The position numbers were made by a program, and so were the translations under genes. The notes beneath the pieces are model-generated. The model was not told the origin of the DNA. It saw only the letters and a list, made by a program, of their open reading frames with translations, and ran no database searches. 7,372 nucleotides of DNA, taken from positions 1 to 7,372 of the forward strand of contig CAJVYT010000211.1 in NCBI GenBank assembly GCA_913009765.1, written 5' to 3'. Shown in pieces: positions 1 through 5,966 of the stretch (the first letter of the stretch is position 1; each line of letters opens with the position of its first letter). This DNA comes from an uncultured candidate division Zixibacteria bacterium (lineage in GTDB: Bacteria > Zixibacteria > MSB-5A5 > GN15 > FEB-12).

Positions 1-77
1 GGTTTGATATAGTAGACTGTATGACTGTAGCGTATGTGTGTGTTTTTTTTATATTTTGTTTTATATTTTTTTTTTTT
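1..77. other. Non-genomic read-through noise at contig end
   Basis: This stretch is GT- and T-rich low-complexity sequence ending in a long T run directly before a complete Illumina adapter. Read on the minus strand, the order is insert, adapter, poly-A, then noise. That is the known pattern when sequencing continues past the 5' end of a short library molecule. I see no gene or site here and it should be trimmed. That it is not genomic is inferred from its position outside the adapter. Confidence 0.9.
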
Positions 78-135
78 AATGATACGGCGACCACCGAGAT
101 CTACACTCTTTCCCTACACGACGCTCTTCCGATCT
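78..135 (+). other. Illumina P5/TruSeq universal adapter (58 nt), assembly contamination
   Basis: The block begins AATGATACGGCGACCACC and ends GCTCTTCCGATCT. From memory it matches the 58-nt Illumina P5/universal adapter base for base, flow-cell part and read-primer part both included. The final T is the base that pairs with the A-tail of the insert, so the true insert begins at 136. It is a synthetic sequence left in the assembly, not a biological feature. Confidence 0.99.
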
Positions 136-661
136 AGGCAAAGCCTGCATTGCAAAATGAAGAGATAGAATGGAATACCGAATACCATACTGCCTGCCCG
201 AAAGGGAAGTCCTGAGCAAACTGAATAAATAACAGTGCAGCAATAATTAATTCAATTGTAGTAACTAATACGAGGGATGTTTTTAGTAAATCCTTGAGGT
301 CATAATGATGAAGTTTTAAAAATGAATCTGCGACTCCATCGCTCATCTTAAGAGATAATTTTCTGCCCATTATAAACAGCATATATGTGGATAAGGTCAT
401 AATCCCGTAGCCGCCGATTTGTATTAAAAAAAGTATAATAAACTGTCCGAATCCGCTAAATTGAGAAGCGGTATCAACAACTATCAGACCGGTGACACAT
501 GTTGCCGAAGTAGATGTAAAAAAGGCATCTATAAATGAAAGGGGAGTCTTTACATTGCTAATAGGTAAGAGGAGCAGAAATGTTCCCATCAAAATGACAG
601 AAAGAAATCCGGCAATACTCAACTGCGGGGCAGTCATTTTATTCCATATCTGATTTTTCAT
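136..661 (-). CDS. ktrB: KtrB/TrkH-family potassium uptake protein, 3' end missing (contig edge)
   Basis: This is the membrane subunit of a Ktr/Trk potassium uptake system, which moves K+ (in some members with Na+) through a pore built from four pore-loop repeats. The 175 visible residues show the family pattern in order: a first helix with LLLLPIS (29-35), the first pore loop TSATCVTGLIV (51-61) with its selectivity-filter region, the LIQIGGYGIMT segment (79-89), a third and fourth membrane stretch, and the start of the second pore loop, SSFCNAGFA (167-175). The short N-terminus before the first pore loop fits KtrB better than E. coli TrkH. Members are usually about 450-480 residues, so well over half is missing. 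The TAG that seems to end the frame at 134-136 consists of one genomic T plus adapter bases and is artificial. No strong Shine-Dalgarno precedes the ATG at 659-661. The regulatory partner (KtrA/TrkA) would be expected beyond the break but is not visible. Confidence 0.93.
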
Positions 662-669
662 TGTACTAA

Positions 670-699
670 TATATAGATTAAATACTCATTTCAAAACAA
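670..699 (-). promoter_or_regulatory. Candidate promoter for ktrB
   Basis: On the minus strand TTGTTT (694-699) and TATATA (670-675) are 18 bp apart and end 8 bp upstream of the ktrB ATG. Spacing and place suit a sigma70-type promoter, though the very short leader and the AT-rich background weaken the call. The 95-bp gap (662-756) after the flippase stop holds no recognisable terminator hairpin, so read-through from the flippase gene is equally possible. Confidence 0.3.
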
Positions 700-756
700 T
701 AATAAGAAGACAATAGTTAGCATAAATTTGAAGTTACAGATGTAGTAGAGTGACAA

Positions 757-2256
757 TTACAAGACAAACTCTTTGAGCATTGTGCGGTCGTCTTTTTCTA
801 AGATAAAATATCCTACAATTAAGAGTATAATAACAACAAGTCCGGTCTGCCATGCGAACGATAACCAACTGTCAATAATATAAAACTTTCGTAATAGGGA
901 AGAGAACAAATATGCTGTAATCATTCCAAGAGTTCCGGTTTTTAGCATTTCATACAGTATTCGTCCGAATGGAATTTTTAATACCTTGCTTATCAAAAAA
1001 GGATAAAGAGTTGTATATAAAATAACCTGTGGAATTGTATTTGCCATTGCCATTCCGACAATGCCAAAAAGCGGCACGAGGAATATAACAAGCAGTAGTT
1101 TTGAAATAGTTTCTACAATCGCAACTTGTAATATGATTTTATGTTTTTCACATCCGAATAAAATTGAGTTACCTATAATTTGAGGTAAGAAAAATGCCGT
1201 ACCGATTGCCAGTATTTTTATAACATCGGCTGTTTGTGCAAACTGCACATCAAGCCAGAGCCGAACAAATGATTCTGCGAAAAACAGAACAGAACTCATC
1301 ATTGCAAAAGAAATATACGAAATATATTTAAGACCCTTCAGATAAATTATCTGAATACGGACAAATGATTCTTGAGATTCCAAGTGCGAGATTGCCGGTA
1401 CAAGAGGAACTCCAACGATGTTTATAAGATTACGTATATACAGCATCAGTTGAGCACCGGGGGCATAGATACCTGCGGCGGCAGTAGTGCTGAGCAGTCC
1501 CAAAATAAAAGAGTCCGACCCATACAAAACCAACCAACAAAGGGAAATAAACAGAGTAATCTTTGAGTAGCCAAAAAGTTGTCGGGCAGAATCTTTGTCA
1601 AAATGAAATGAGAGCCGTATTTCAGGAAATAGTTTTTTCAACCATATAATCCCGAGGGTTGAACGCAGAATTGTTGTGACTACAATGGTCAGTGCCAAGG
1701 CAATTAAACCATAACCGTAATATAGAAGTATTGACATAACGGCGATTCGTACAATTTCTTCAGCGGCGAGTAAATTTTTAGAAATATCTAATCTTTGGAA
1801 TGCACCATGTGAATTACCGAACGCCATCATGTAAAATTGGAATGCCAAGAAAACACCTAAGAGTATAAGGGCTGTTTTACCCTCTGCTATAAGTTCCGGT
1901 GAGCTGATTTCAAACATATTGAAATAAAGTTCAGCCAATAGATATACTAAAAGACCAACAGCAGTTCCGATAAGGAAATAAAGAGCATTTGCTGTTGACA
2001 GAGTTTTATTTATAGTTTTAAAATCTTTTTTGGCAAATGCTTTAGAAACAAAACGGGTGAGAGCGGAGTTTATGCCAAAATCAAATAGAGTAAAGTATGC
2101 AACGGTTTGAAAAATTATAATCCATACACCATAACGAGCTGAACCGAATGTTGACGTTATATAGGGTATAAAGAAAAAGTTTAAAAGAATTCGAATTGTA
2201 AAAGCTGATGATGAGGAAAAAATATTTTTTAAAAATTTTCTTTGTAAATCAGCCAT
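757..2256 (-). CDS. Polysaccharide/oligosaccharide flippase, Wzx/RfbX type (MATE-like MVF superfamily)
   Basis: This is a 499-residue polytopic inner-membrane protein with about 12-14 hydrophobic segments, the usual size for Wzx-type flippases. These move undecaprenyl-linked or similar lipid-linked sugars across the inner membrane for O-antigen, capsule or exopolysaccharide. Family signatures seen are STFGSARYGVW (35-45), the LFDFGINSALTRFVS stretch (57-71), GYSKITLFISLCW (229-241) leading to YGSDSFILG (245-253), and GIYAPGAQL (262-270). I chose the ATG at 2254-2256 (MADLQRKF) over the longer frame from 2346. The longer start would leave only 5 bp to the divergent gene at 2352, and the extra 30 residues do not look like the family's short N-terminus. 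Neither start has a good Shine-Dalgarno. The stop is TAA at 757-759. No glycosyltransferase or polymerase gene is visible nearby, so its substrate cannot be named. Flippase family is confident, substrate unknown. Confidence 0.88.
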   Translation of the reverse strand: MADLQRKFLKNIFSSSSAFTIRILLNFFFIPYITSTFGSARYGVWIIIFQTVAYFTLFDFGINSALTRFVSKAFAKKDFKTINKTLSTANALYFLIGTAVGLLVYLLAELYFNMFEISSPELIAEGKTALILLGVFLAFQFYMMAFGNSHGAFQRLDISKNLLAAEEIVRIAVMSILLYYGYGLIALALTIVVTTILRSTLGIIWLKKLFPEIRLSFHFDKDSARQLFGYSKITLFISLCWLVLYGSDSFILGLLSTTAAAGIYAPGAQLMLYIRNLINIVGVPLVPAISHLESQESFVRIQIIYLKGLKYISYISFAMMSSVLFFAESFVRLWLDVQFAQTADVIKILAIGTAFFLPQIIGNSILFGCEKHKIILQVAIVETISKLLLVIFLVPLFGIVGMAMANTIPQVILYTTLYPFLISKVLKIPFGRILYEMLKTGTLGMITAYLFSSLLRKFYIIDSWLSFAWQTGLVVIILLIVGYFILEKDDRTMLKEFVL

Positions 2257-2304
2257 TATTTCAAACTTTCTTTTTGAAGAAAAAAATCTTATATTTTTTA
2301 CAAC

Positions 2305-2334
2305 TTGATTGTATAATTTACCATAATGTATAAA
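2305..2334 (+). promoter_or_regulatory. Weak candidate promoter in the divergent gap
   Basis: TTGATT (2305-2310) and TATAAA (2329-2334) lie 18 bp apart, 17 bp before the ATG at 2352. The 95-bp gap between the two divergent genes (2257-2351) must hold promoters for both directions. It is so AT-rich that alternatives exist, such as TATAAT at 2312-2317, and I cannot pick a minus-strand promoter. No TAnnTTTG element is seen here on the plus strand. Confidence 0.22.
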
Positions 2335-2351
2335 GAAAGAAAACATAATTC

Positions 2352-3455
2352 ATGAAAAAGATATATCTTATCCTTACAATATCTCTCTTTTTAGTGATTC
2401 CAAACAAGGTAAAGTCAGAATCTGTCAATTTATATGGATTTACGCCTGTCTCGGTTGATTCTATACCACTTTTTCAGCCGATGACCAAACCAATACAAAG
2501 AAAAGAAAATGTTTTTGTTACTCTTTTGGCAGAGATGGATAAAAAAGGGAATATTAAATCTCTTAGACCAAAAAATAAAAAAGATAGTTTATATTTTTCC
2601 TATGTTGAATCATATATACATAAATTATCTTTTAAACCGGCAATTCTCAATAATAAAAATATAAAATCGATACTTCCGATTGATATTATATTTAGTAGAA
2701 TGGTTAACTCACCTATTTTTAATTTCCCGTTAATACATGATACTCTTATCGCTGATGAGGAATTGTTTGAACGTACCTGTGAACTCAATAATATACAGTT
2801 GCCAAAAGTATTATCGTTCCCGTCATATTTTTCTCAAGCAAATCCGTCGGATTCATCTAACAGGTATCCGTATATTATAGAGAAATTAACTTTTGAAAAA
2901 GATAAGATTGTTGATATCGAAAATTATGTATCGACGTATGACCCGTTTGTACAGCAGATTCAATCAGCGATTTTATATGCAGACTTTCAATTACCAAAAA
3001 TTAAAGGTAAAGATATATCAGATGATTTGTACCTGATGGTCTCATTTTTTCCGCAATTAAGTTATCCGGTTGCTCCTTTTGATGGAAATTCTGCTGACCC
3101 TTCAAACCTTTTTCATGGTCATCGTATTCGTATAATTAACAAATTCTCTCATTTCTTGTCAGAGCCAATTCCTAAAAGATTACCATCTGATAAATTTTCT
3201 CGGAAAATATTTGGCTCCTCTTTTGTTGAGCCGATTAACGTGTATATTAAAATTGATACTCTTGGGAAAGCTGTCATTCTCAGAAACGGCACATCTCATA
3301 AACTAATTTCGGGTTCAATTAAAGAAATGGTATCAAGGTTAAAGTTCTTTCCTGCTGTAAATCAGAAAAATGAATTAGAAGAATTCAGAGGGTATCTTCA
3401 AATTGAACCTTTTGATGGTTTAAATATACGAATTTCATATCTTTGGATGCATTAA
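2352..3455 (+). CDS. Exported protein with three TonB-C-terminal-like repeats, function unknown
   Basis: The product is 367 residues and starts with a signal peptide (MKKIYLILTISLFLVIPNKV, cleavage near residue 22), so it should act in the periplasm or outer membrane. I see a threefold internal pattern. A strand reading like VxVxxxxDxxGxI is followed about 30 residues later by an L/AxFxxP turn and a closing hydrophobic strand. The copies are 54-115 (VFVTLLAEMDKKGNI, then LSFKPA), 174-233 (YIIEKLTFEKDKIVD, then ADFQLPK) and 295-354 (INVYIKIDTLGKAV, then LKFFPA). This resembles the TonB C-terminal fold, which normally ends an energy transducer that contacts outer-membrane receptors. Here there is no membrane anchor other than the signal peptide and no proline-rich spacer, so it is not a usual TonB. 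The ATG at 2352 has only a purine-rich AAAGAAAGAAAA stretch upstream. Codon and base use match the neighbours. The export signal is confident; the repeat assignment is inference and the role unknown. Confidence 0.8.
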   Translation: MKKIYLILTISLFLVIPNKVKSESVNLYGFTPVSVDSIPLFQPMTKPIQRKENVFVTLLAEMDKKGNIKSLRPKNKKDSLYFSYVESYIHKLSFKPAILNNKNIKSILPIDIIFSRMVNSPIFNFPLIHDTLIADEELFERTCELNNIQLPKVLSFPSYFSQANPSDSSNRYPYIIEKLTFEKDKIVDIENYVSTYDPFVQQIQSAILYADFQLPKIKGKDISDDLYLMVSFFPQLSYPVAPFDGNSADPSNLFHGHRIRIINKFSHFLSEPIPKRLPSDKFSRKIFGSSFVEPINVYIKIDTLGKAVILRNGTSHKLISGSIKEMVSRLKFFPAVNQKNELEEFRGYLQIEPFDGLNIRISYLWMH

Positions 3456-3536
3456 CTCTTTTTTGATAGACTCATGTTAACTAGTTATTATATAACAAGA
3501 TATATTGACAAATAAAGTTAGTTGCTCTTCACATTT

Positions 3537-3553
3537 ATCGCAGAACTTGCGAT
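3537..3553. repeat. Perfect inverted repeat, 6-bp arms with 5-nt loop
   Basis: ATCGCA, then GAACT, then TGCGAT form a perfect 6-bp palindrome with a 5-nt centre, about 80 bp after the TonB-C-like gene ends. It is not followed by a T run, so it is a poor intrinsic terminator. It could be a protein-binding site or a small RNA hairpin. A TTGACA (3505-3510) lies upstream without a good partner -10. Arms this short can arise by chance. Confidence 0.4.
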
Positions 3554-3645
3554 GCCTTAAATGATTACTCCTCTCCATATTAAATCTAAGTTTGTAATAC
3601 TAAGGTATTTAATGAGATATGGCTGTTGTTTGGATCGCTTGGGTG

Positions 3646-3674
3646 TTTTGGCACAAATCTTGTGCATACTTTTG
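3646..3674 (+). promoter_or_regulatory. Candidate Bacteroidota-type promoter with palindrome in its spacer
   Basis: TTTTG (3646-3650) and TACTTTTG (3667-3674) match the TTTG and TAnnTTTG elements known for Bacteroidota housekeeping promoters. The spacer is 16 bp, slightly shorter than the usual range. A perfect palindrome (3651-3665) fills the spacer almost exactly, the classic place for an operator. The predicted start near 3681 would give a leader of roughly 55-60 nt before the small membrane protein gene at 3739. A rival reading is a sigma54 site: TGGCAC followed by AAATC and TTGT is one base off the -24/-12 consensus, but the mismatch hits the key -12 GC. Confidence 0.4.
3651..3665. repeat. 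Perfect inverted repeat, candidate operator
   Basis: GCACAA, ATC, TTGTGC is a perfect 6-bp palindrome with a 3-nt centre. It lies between the two elements of the candidate promoter at 3646-3674. No regulator gene is present in the window to pair with it. Confidence 0.45.
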
Positions 3675-3738
3675 GGCAGTATAAATAAGTATTGGAAGAA
3701 ATATTGTTTTAGGCTGTATAAAAGAAAGGTAGGGAATG

Positions 3739-3942
3739 ATGGAGAAAACGACACGTATTTTAAACGTCTGTACTCTGATTTTAATGGTTTTGACCGGCTT
3801 GTATCTTCATGTTAGATTTGAGAAGATATTAAGCGGGATTTCCCTCATCTTGCTTTGGGGGGCAATTACTCTTTTGGTCAGTTTGCAGCTTGAATATACT
3901 TTTGAAATTACAAAACGGTTACAAATAAGGACCGTTGAATAG
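3739..3942 (+). CDS. Small two-helix membrane protein, unknown function
   Basis: A 67-residue frame (MEKTTRILNVCTLILMVLTG onward) predicts two hydrophobic helices, about residues 9-24 and 30-48, joined by a short charged turn (RFEK). A charged C-terminal tail ends in RTVE. Two ATGs lie in a row at 3736 and 3739. I prefer 3739 because AGGT (3727-3730) and AGGG (3731-3734) then sit at 8 and 4 nt, whereas 3736 is only 1 nt from AGGG. The gene has the orientation of the TPR gene and ends 65 bp before its ATG, so it may lead that operon, although the TPR gene also has its own candidate promoter. I recognise no family. It is short enough that it could be a chance frame, but the helix hairpin, ribosome binding site and context favour a real gene. 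Confidence 0.6.
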   Translation: MEKTTRILNVCTLILMVLTGLYLHVRFEKILSGISLILLWGAITLLVSLQLEYTFEITKRLQIRTVE

Positions 3943-3958
3943 TTCTGAAAATATTCGC

Positions 3959-3988
3959 TTGACAATAGTTGAGAAAAGTATATTTTTG
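3959..3988 (+). promoter_or_regulatory. Bacteroidota-type promoter upstream of the TPR gene
   Basis: TTGACA begins at 3959. With 19 bp between its TTG (3959-3961) and TATTTTTG (3981-3988), it fits the TTTG/TAnnTTTG layout of Bacteroidota promoters. It also reads as a sigma70 pair, TTGACA with TATTTT at 16 bp. Transcription would start near 3994-3996, leaving a leader of about 13 nt that still contains the GGAG at 3999-4002. Confidence 0.5.
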
Positions 3989-3998
3989 AGACTTGATT

Positions 3999-4002
3999 GG
4001 AG
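3999..4002 (+). promoter_or_regulatory. Shine-Dalgarno GGAG that decides the TPR gene start
   Basis: GGAG lies 5 nt before the ATG at 4008. An in-frame TTG at 3993 lies upstream of this site and close to the predicted transcription start, so it is unlikely to be used. Confidence 0.7.
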
Positions 4003-4007
4003 TTAAA

Positions 4008-5921
4008 ATGAGGATAAACAGATTGCGAAAACACCTTAATTATCAATTAGTTGCGATACTACTTTCAACTATTTTTGTATTACTATTTACATCATTGATT
4101 AATGCCCAAGAAATAAAAGCACCTATTGCCGCAGCTCTTGAAAAAGGTGATACAACCCTTGCTATTAATTTGTTGAATGATGAGTTCAAAATTGATAAAG
4201 CATACTATCTGAATTATTTCATGCTTGGTAAAATTTATTATGAGCGTGGAAATTATGAAGAAGCTGCTAAGCAGTTTCAACATGCTTTGGATGTTAAGAA
4301 AAAACATTACGATTCGTTATATCTTTTAGGAATGTCACAACTGAATCTTGGCAATATAGACGAAGCTTTTACAGCTTTTAAAACAGGAAAGAAGAAAGAT
4401 AAAAAACATCTTTCTCGTTTTGAAGATGGATTGGGTCTTGTCTTGATGGAACAAAAAAAGTATCAAGAAGCTGATAAATCATTTCGTCAAGCATTAGTAG
4501 ATGAACCGAACAATCCAATGTATCATATTCATCTTGGAGATGCCAACTTTTATCAAGGGGTTCCATCTTTAGCTATTATTGAATATGAAAAGGCACTTGA
4601 GGTTGATACTGCCGGGTTAGAAGTGTATTATCATTGGGCAGAAGCCTGTCTTGATATGAAAGACTATACCTGTGCAATAGAAAAGTTAAAAATAGTTTTA
4701 CAAAAAGATTCAACACATGCACCTTCATGGAGACGAGCTGCGGGTATATATTACAAAGCTGCCCGCTCATCACGAAGCCGTGACGAAAGAAAAACCCGTT
4801 TTAAAGAAACGATAGGTGCATATAAAAAATATTTAGAACTATCCGATGCAAAAGCTGATACAGCTCATGTTCGGGTTTATTTTGAAATGGCGATGTCTTA
4901 TTCTGCTATATATGGATATGAGGATGCCGTCGATTATTATGAGAAAGTTCTTAATATCCCTTATGTTGTCAAAGATATTTATTTTAACTATGGTAAAGCT
5001 CTTTGGGGAGTGAAACAATATGAAAAATCCGGTGAGTATTTACTGAAACATATTGAATGGGTCAAACAGCAGAATGCTGAATACAAATCATCAATAAAAG
5101 AGTATGAACTATATCAGCTACTGGGTGATAGTTATTACTACCGTTCACCTAAAGATTACATGACTGCTATAAATTACTATTTAAAGTCTCTTGCTGATAG
5201 ACCCGGACAAAAACGTTTACTTCAAAATGTTGCAGTCGGGTATCATTATTTGAATAGCTATGCTCAGGCAATTGAATACTACCAGAAACGTATTGATTTA
5301 GGTATTACAGAAAAGTCAGCATCACTTTTGAAAAATGCCGGTTATTGTGCGTTAAATATTGCCAACGGGTCATCAGGCGATGATGAGGAAGAAGATTTAG
5401 AGGGAGATGGTGTCGAAGAGGTTGGTGTCGGTGACCCGGATGTAAACTATTATGAAACAGCTGTGAATTATATGCTTCAATATTTAGAATATAAACCCGA
5501 CGATAAAAAGATATTATCAGTAGTAGCTAACACATACTTGTATCAATTAGCAGATTGTGCAAATGGTGTGAAGTATTATAATCAATTAGTTGATATGGAT
5601 CCAAATGATTATGAAGCTAATAAATCGCTTGGTTATGCTTATTTTGGAGGTGTCTGTACTCAAAATTATACTAAAGCATCAAAATATTTAAATAAAGCAT
5701 ATAAAATTATTTCTCCTGAAAAAGGTGATTGTGAAGTTGTCAGCTTAATGTTATGGTTGGCAAAATGTTATCATTTGCAGGGTGCGGCAAAAGCTGAAAA
5801 GGCAAAAGATGCCACTGTTGAATATGGTAAAGCATACAATTGGTACGGCAAGGTTCTCAAGTGTGAACCGGGAAATGCGGATGCCAAAAAAGGACAAGCT
5901 GATTTAGAGTTTGAAAGATAG
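4008..5921 (+). CDS. Exported TPR-repeat protein (periplasmic or lipid-facing scaffold)
   Basis: The product has 637 residues with a basic N-terminus, a hydrophobic core (about 13-30) and a signal-peptidase-like end at INA (31-33), so it is predicted to be exported. The rest is mostly tetratricopeptide repeats, helix pairs used for protein-protein contact. Clear repeats include 66-98 (YYLNYFMLGKIYYERGNYEE), 100-132, 136-167, 170-200, 204-234, 286-316, 323-348, 367-398, 403-430 and 501-532, with weaker ones to the end around 534-566 and 580-620. An acidic Gly-rich insert (455-478, GSSGDDEEEDLEGDGVEE) splits the repeats into two blocks. Eight or so cysteines, mostly in the C-terminal half, could form disulfides after export. 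The gene sits 45 bp upstream of a four-helix membrane protein and two genes upstream of an ExbB homologue, suggesting a part in an energised envelope complex. That role is inferred from context; repeats and export are seen directly. Confidence 0.9.
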   Translation: MRINRLRKHLNYQLVAILLSTIFVLLFTSLINAQEIKAPIAAALEKGDTTLAINLLNDEFKIDKAYYLNYFMLGKIYYERGNYEEAAKQFQHALDVKKKHYDSLYLLGMSQLNLGNIDEAFTAFKTGKKKDKKHLSRFEDGLGLVLMEQKKYQEADKSFRQALVDEPNNPMYHIHLGDANFYQGVPSLAIIEYEKALEVDTAGLEVYYHWAEACLDMKDYTCAIEKLKIVLQKDSTHAPSWRRAAGIYYKAARSSRSRDERKTRFKETIGAYKKYLELSDAKADTAHVRVYFEMAMSYSAIYGYEDAVDYYEKVLNIPYVVKDIYFNYGKALWGVKQYEKSGEYLLKHIEWVKQQNAEYKSSIKEYELYQLLGDSYYYRSPKDYMTAINYYLKSLADRPGQKRLLQNVAVGYHYLNSYAQAIEYYQKRIDLGITEKSASLLKNAGYCALNIANGSSGDDEEEDLEGDGVEEVGVGDPDVNYYETAVNYMLQYLEYKPDDKKILSVVANTYLYQLADCANGVKYYNQLVDMDPNDYEANKSLGYAYFGGVCTQNYTKASKYLNKAYKIISPEKGDCEVVSLMLWLAKCYHLQGAAKAEKAKDATVEYGKAYNWYGKVLKCEPGNADAKKGQADLEFER

Positions 5922-5956
5922 AAATTTTTTTGAAATGTATATAACAATTTATGATT

Positions 5957-5961
5957 GGGAG
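5957..5961 (+). promoter_or_regulatory. Shine-Dalgarno GGGAG that decides the membrane protein start
   Basis: GGGAG lies 5 nt before the ATG at 5967. It overlaps an in-frame TTG at 5955, so that longer start (MGVLMAAEG) is unlikely. Sequence and spacing nearly repeat those before the TPR gene (GATTGGAGTTAAA versus GATTGGGAGTCTTA). Confidence 0.7.
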
Positions 5962-5966
5962 TCTTA

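Noticed and set aside
30..77. GT-rich and poly-T run as a natural microsatellite or terminator
   Set aside because: It lies outside a complete sequencing adapter, so it is best explained as read-through noise.
1372..1566. 64-aa plus-strand frame inside the flippase gene
   Set aside because: Antisense to a confident membrane protein gene; no hydrophobic or domain pattern and no ribosome binding site.
2600..2788. 62-aa minus-strand frame inside the TonB-C-like gene
   Set aside because: Antisense shadow of a gene with signal peptide and internal repeats; no features of its own.
3456..3470. T run after the TonB-C-like gene as an intrinsic terminator
   Set aside because: CTCTTTTTTG follows the stop but no stem precedes it.
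3478..3487. TAACTAGTTA palindrome
   Set aside because: Only 10 bp and AT-rich; expected by chance in this base composition.
3505..3510. Perfect TTGACA -35 box
   Set aside because: No acceptable -10 or TAnnTTTG element at 15-20 bp downstream.
3557..3754. 65-aa minus-strand frame across the same spacer
   Set aside because: No ribosome binding site, runs across the candidate promoter, and no recognisable domain; likely chance in AT-rich DNA.
3561..3815. 84-aa plus-strand frame starting in the spacer
   Set aside because: It overlaps the candidate promoter, palindrome and first third of the small membrane protein in another frame. It has no Shine-Dalgarno and an irregular Cys/Arg-rich composition.
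3807..4046. 79-aa minus-strand frame over the small gene and TPR start
   Set aside because: Antisense to two better supported genes and covers their promoter; composition typical of a shadow frame.
4092..4773. Three minus-strand frames of 62-71 aa inside the TPR gene
   Set aside because: All antisense to a clear repeat protein, with no independent support.
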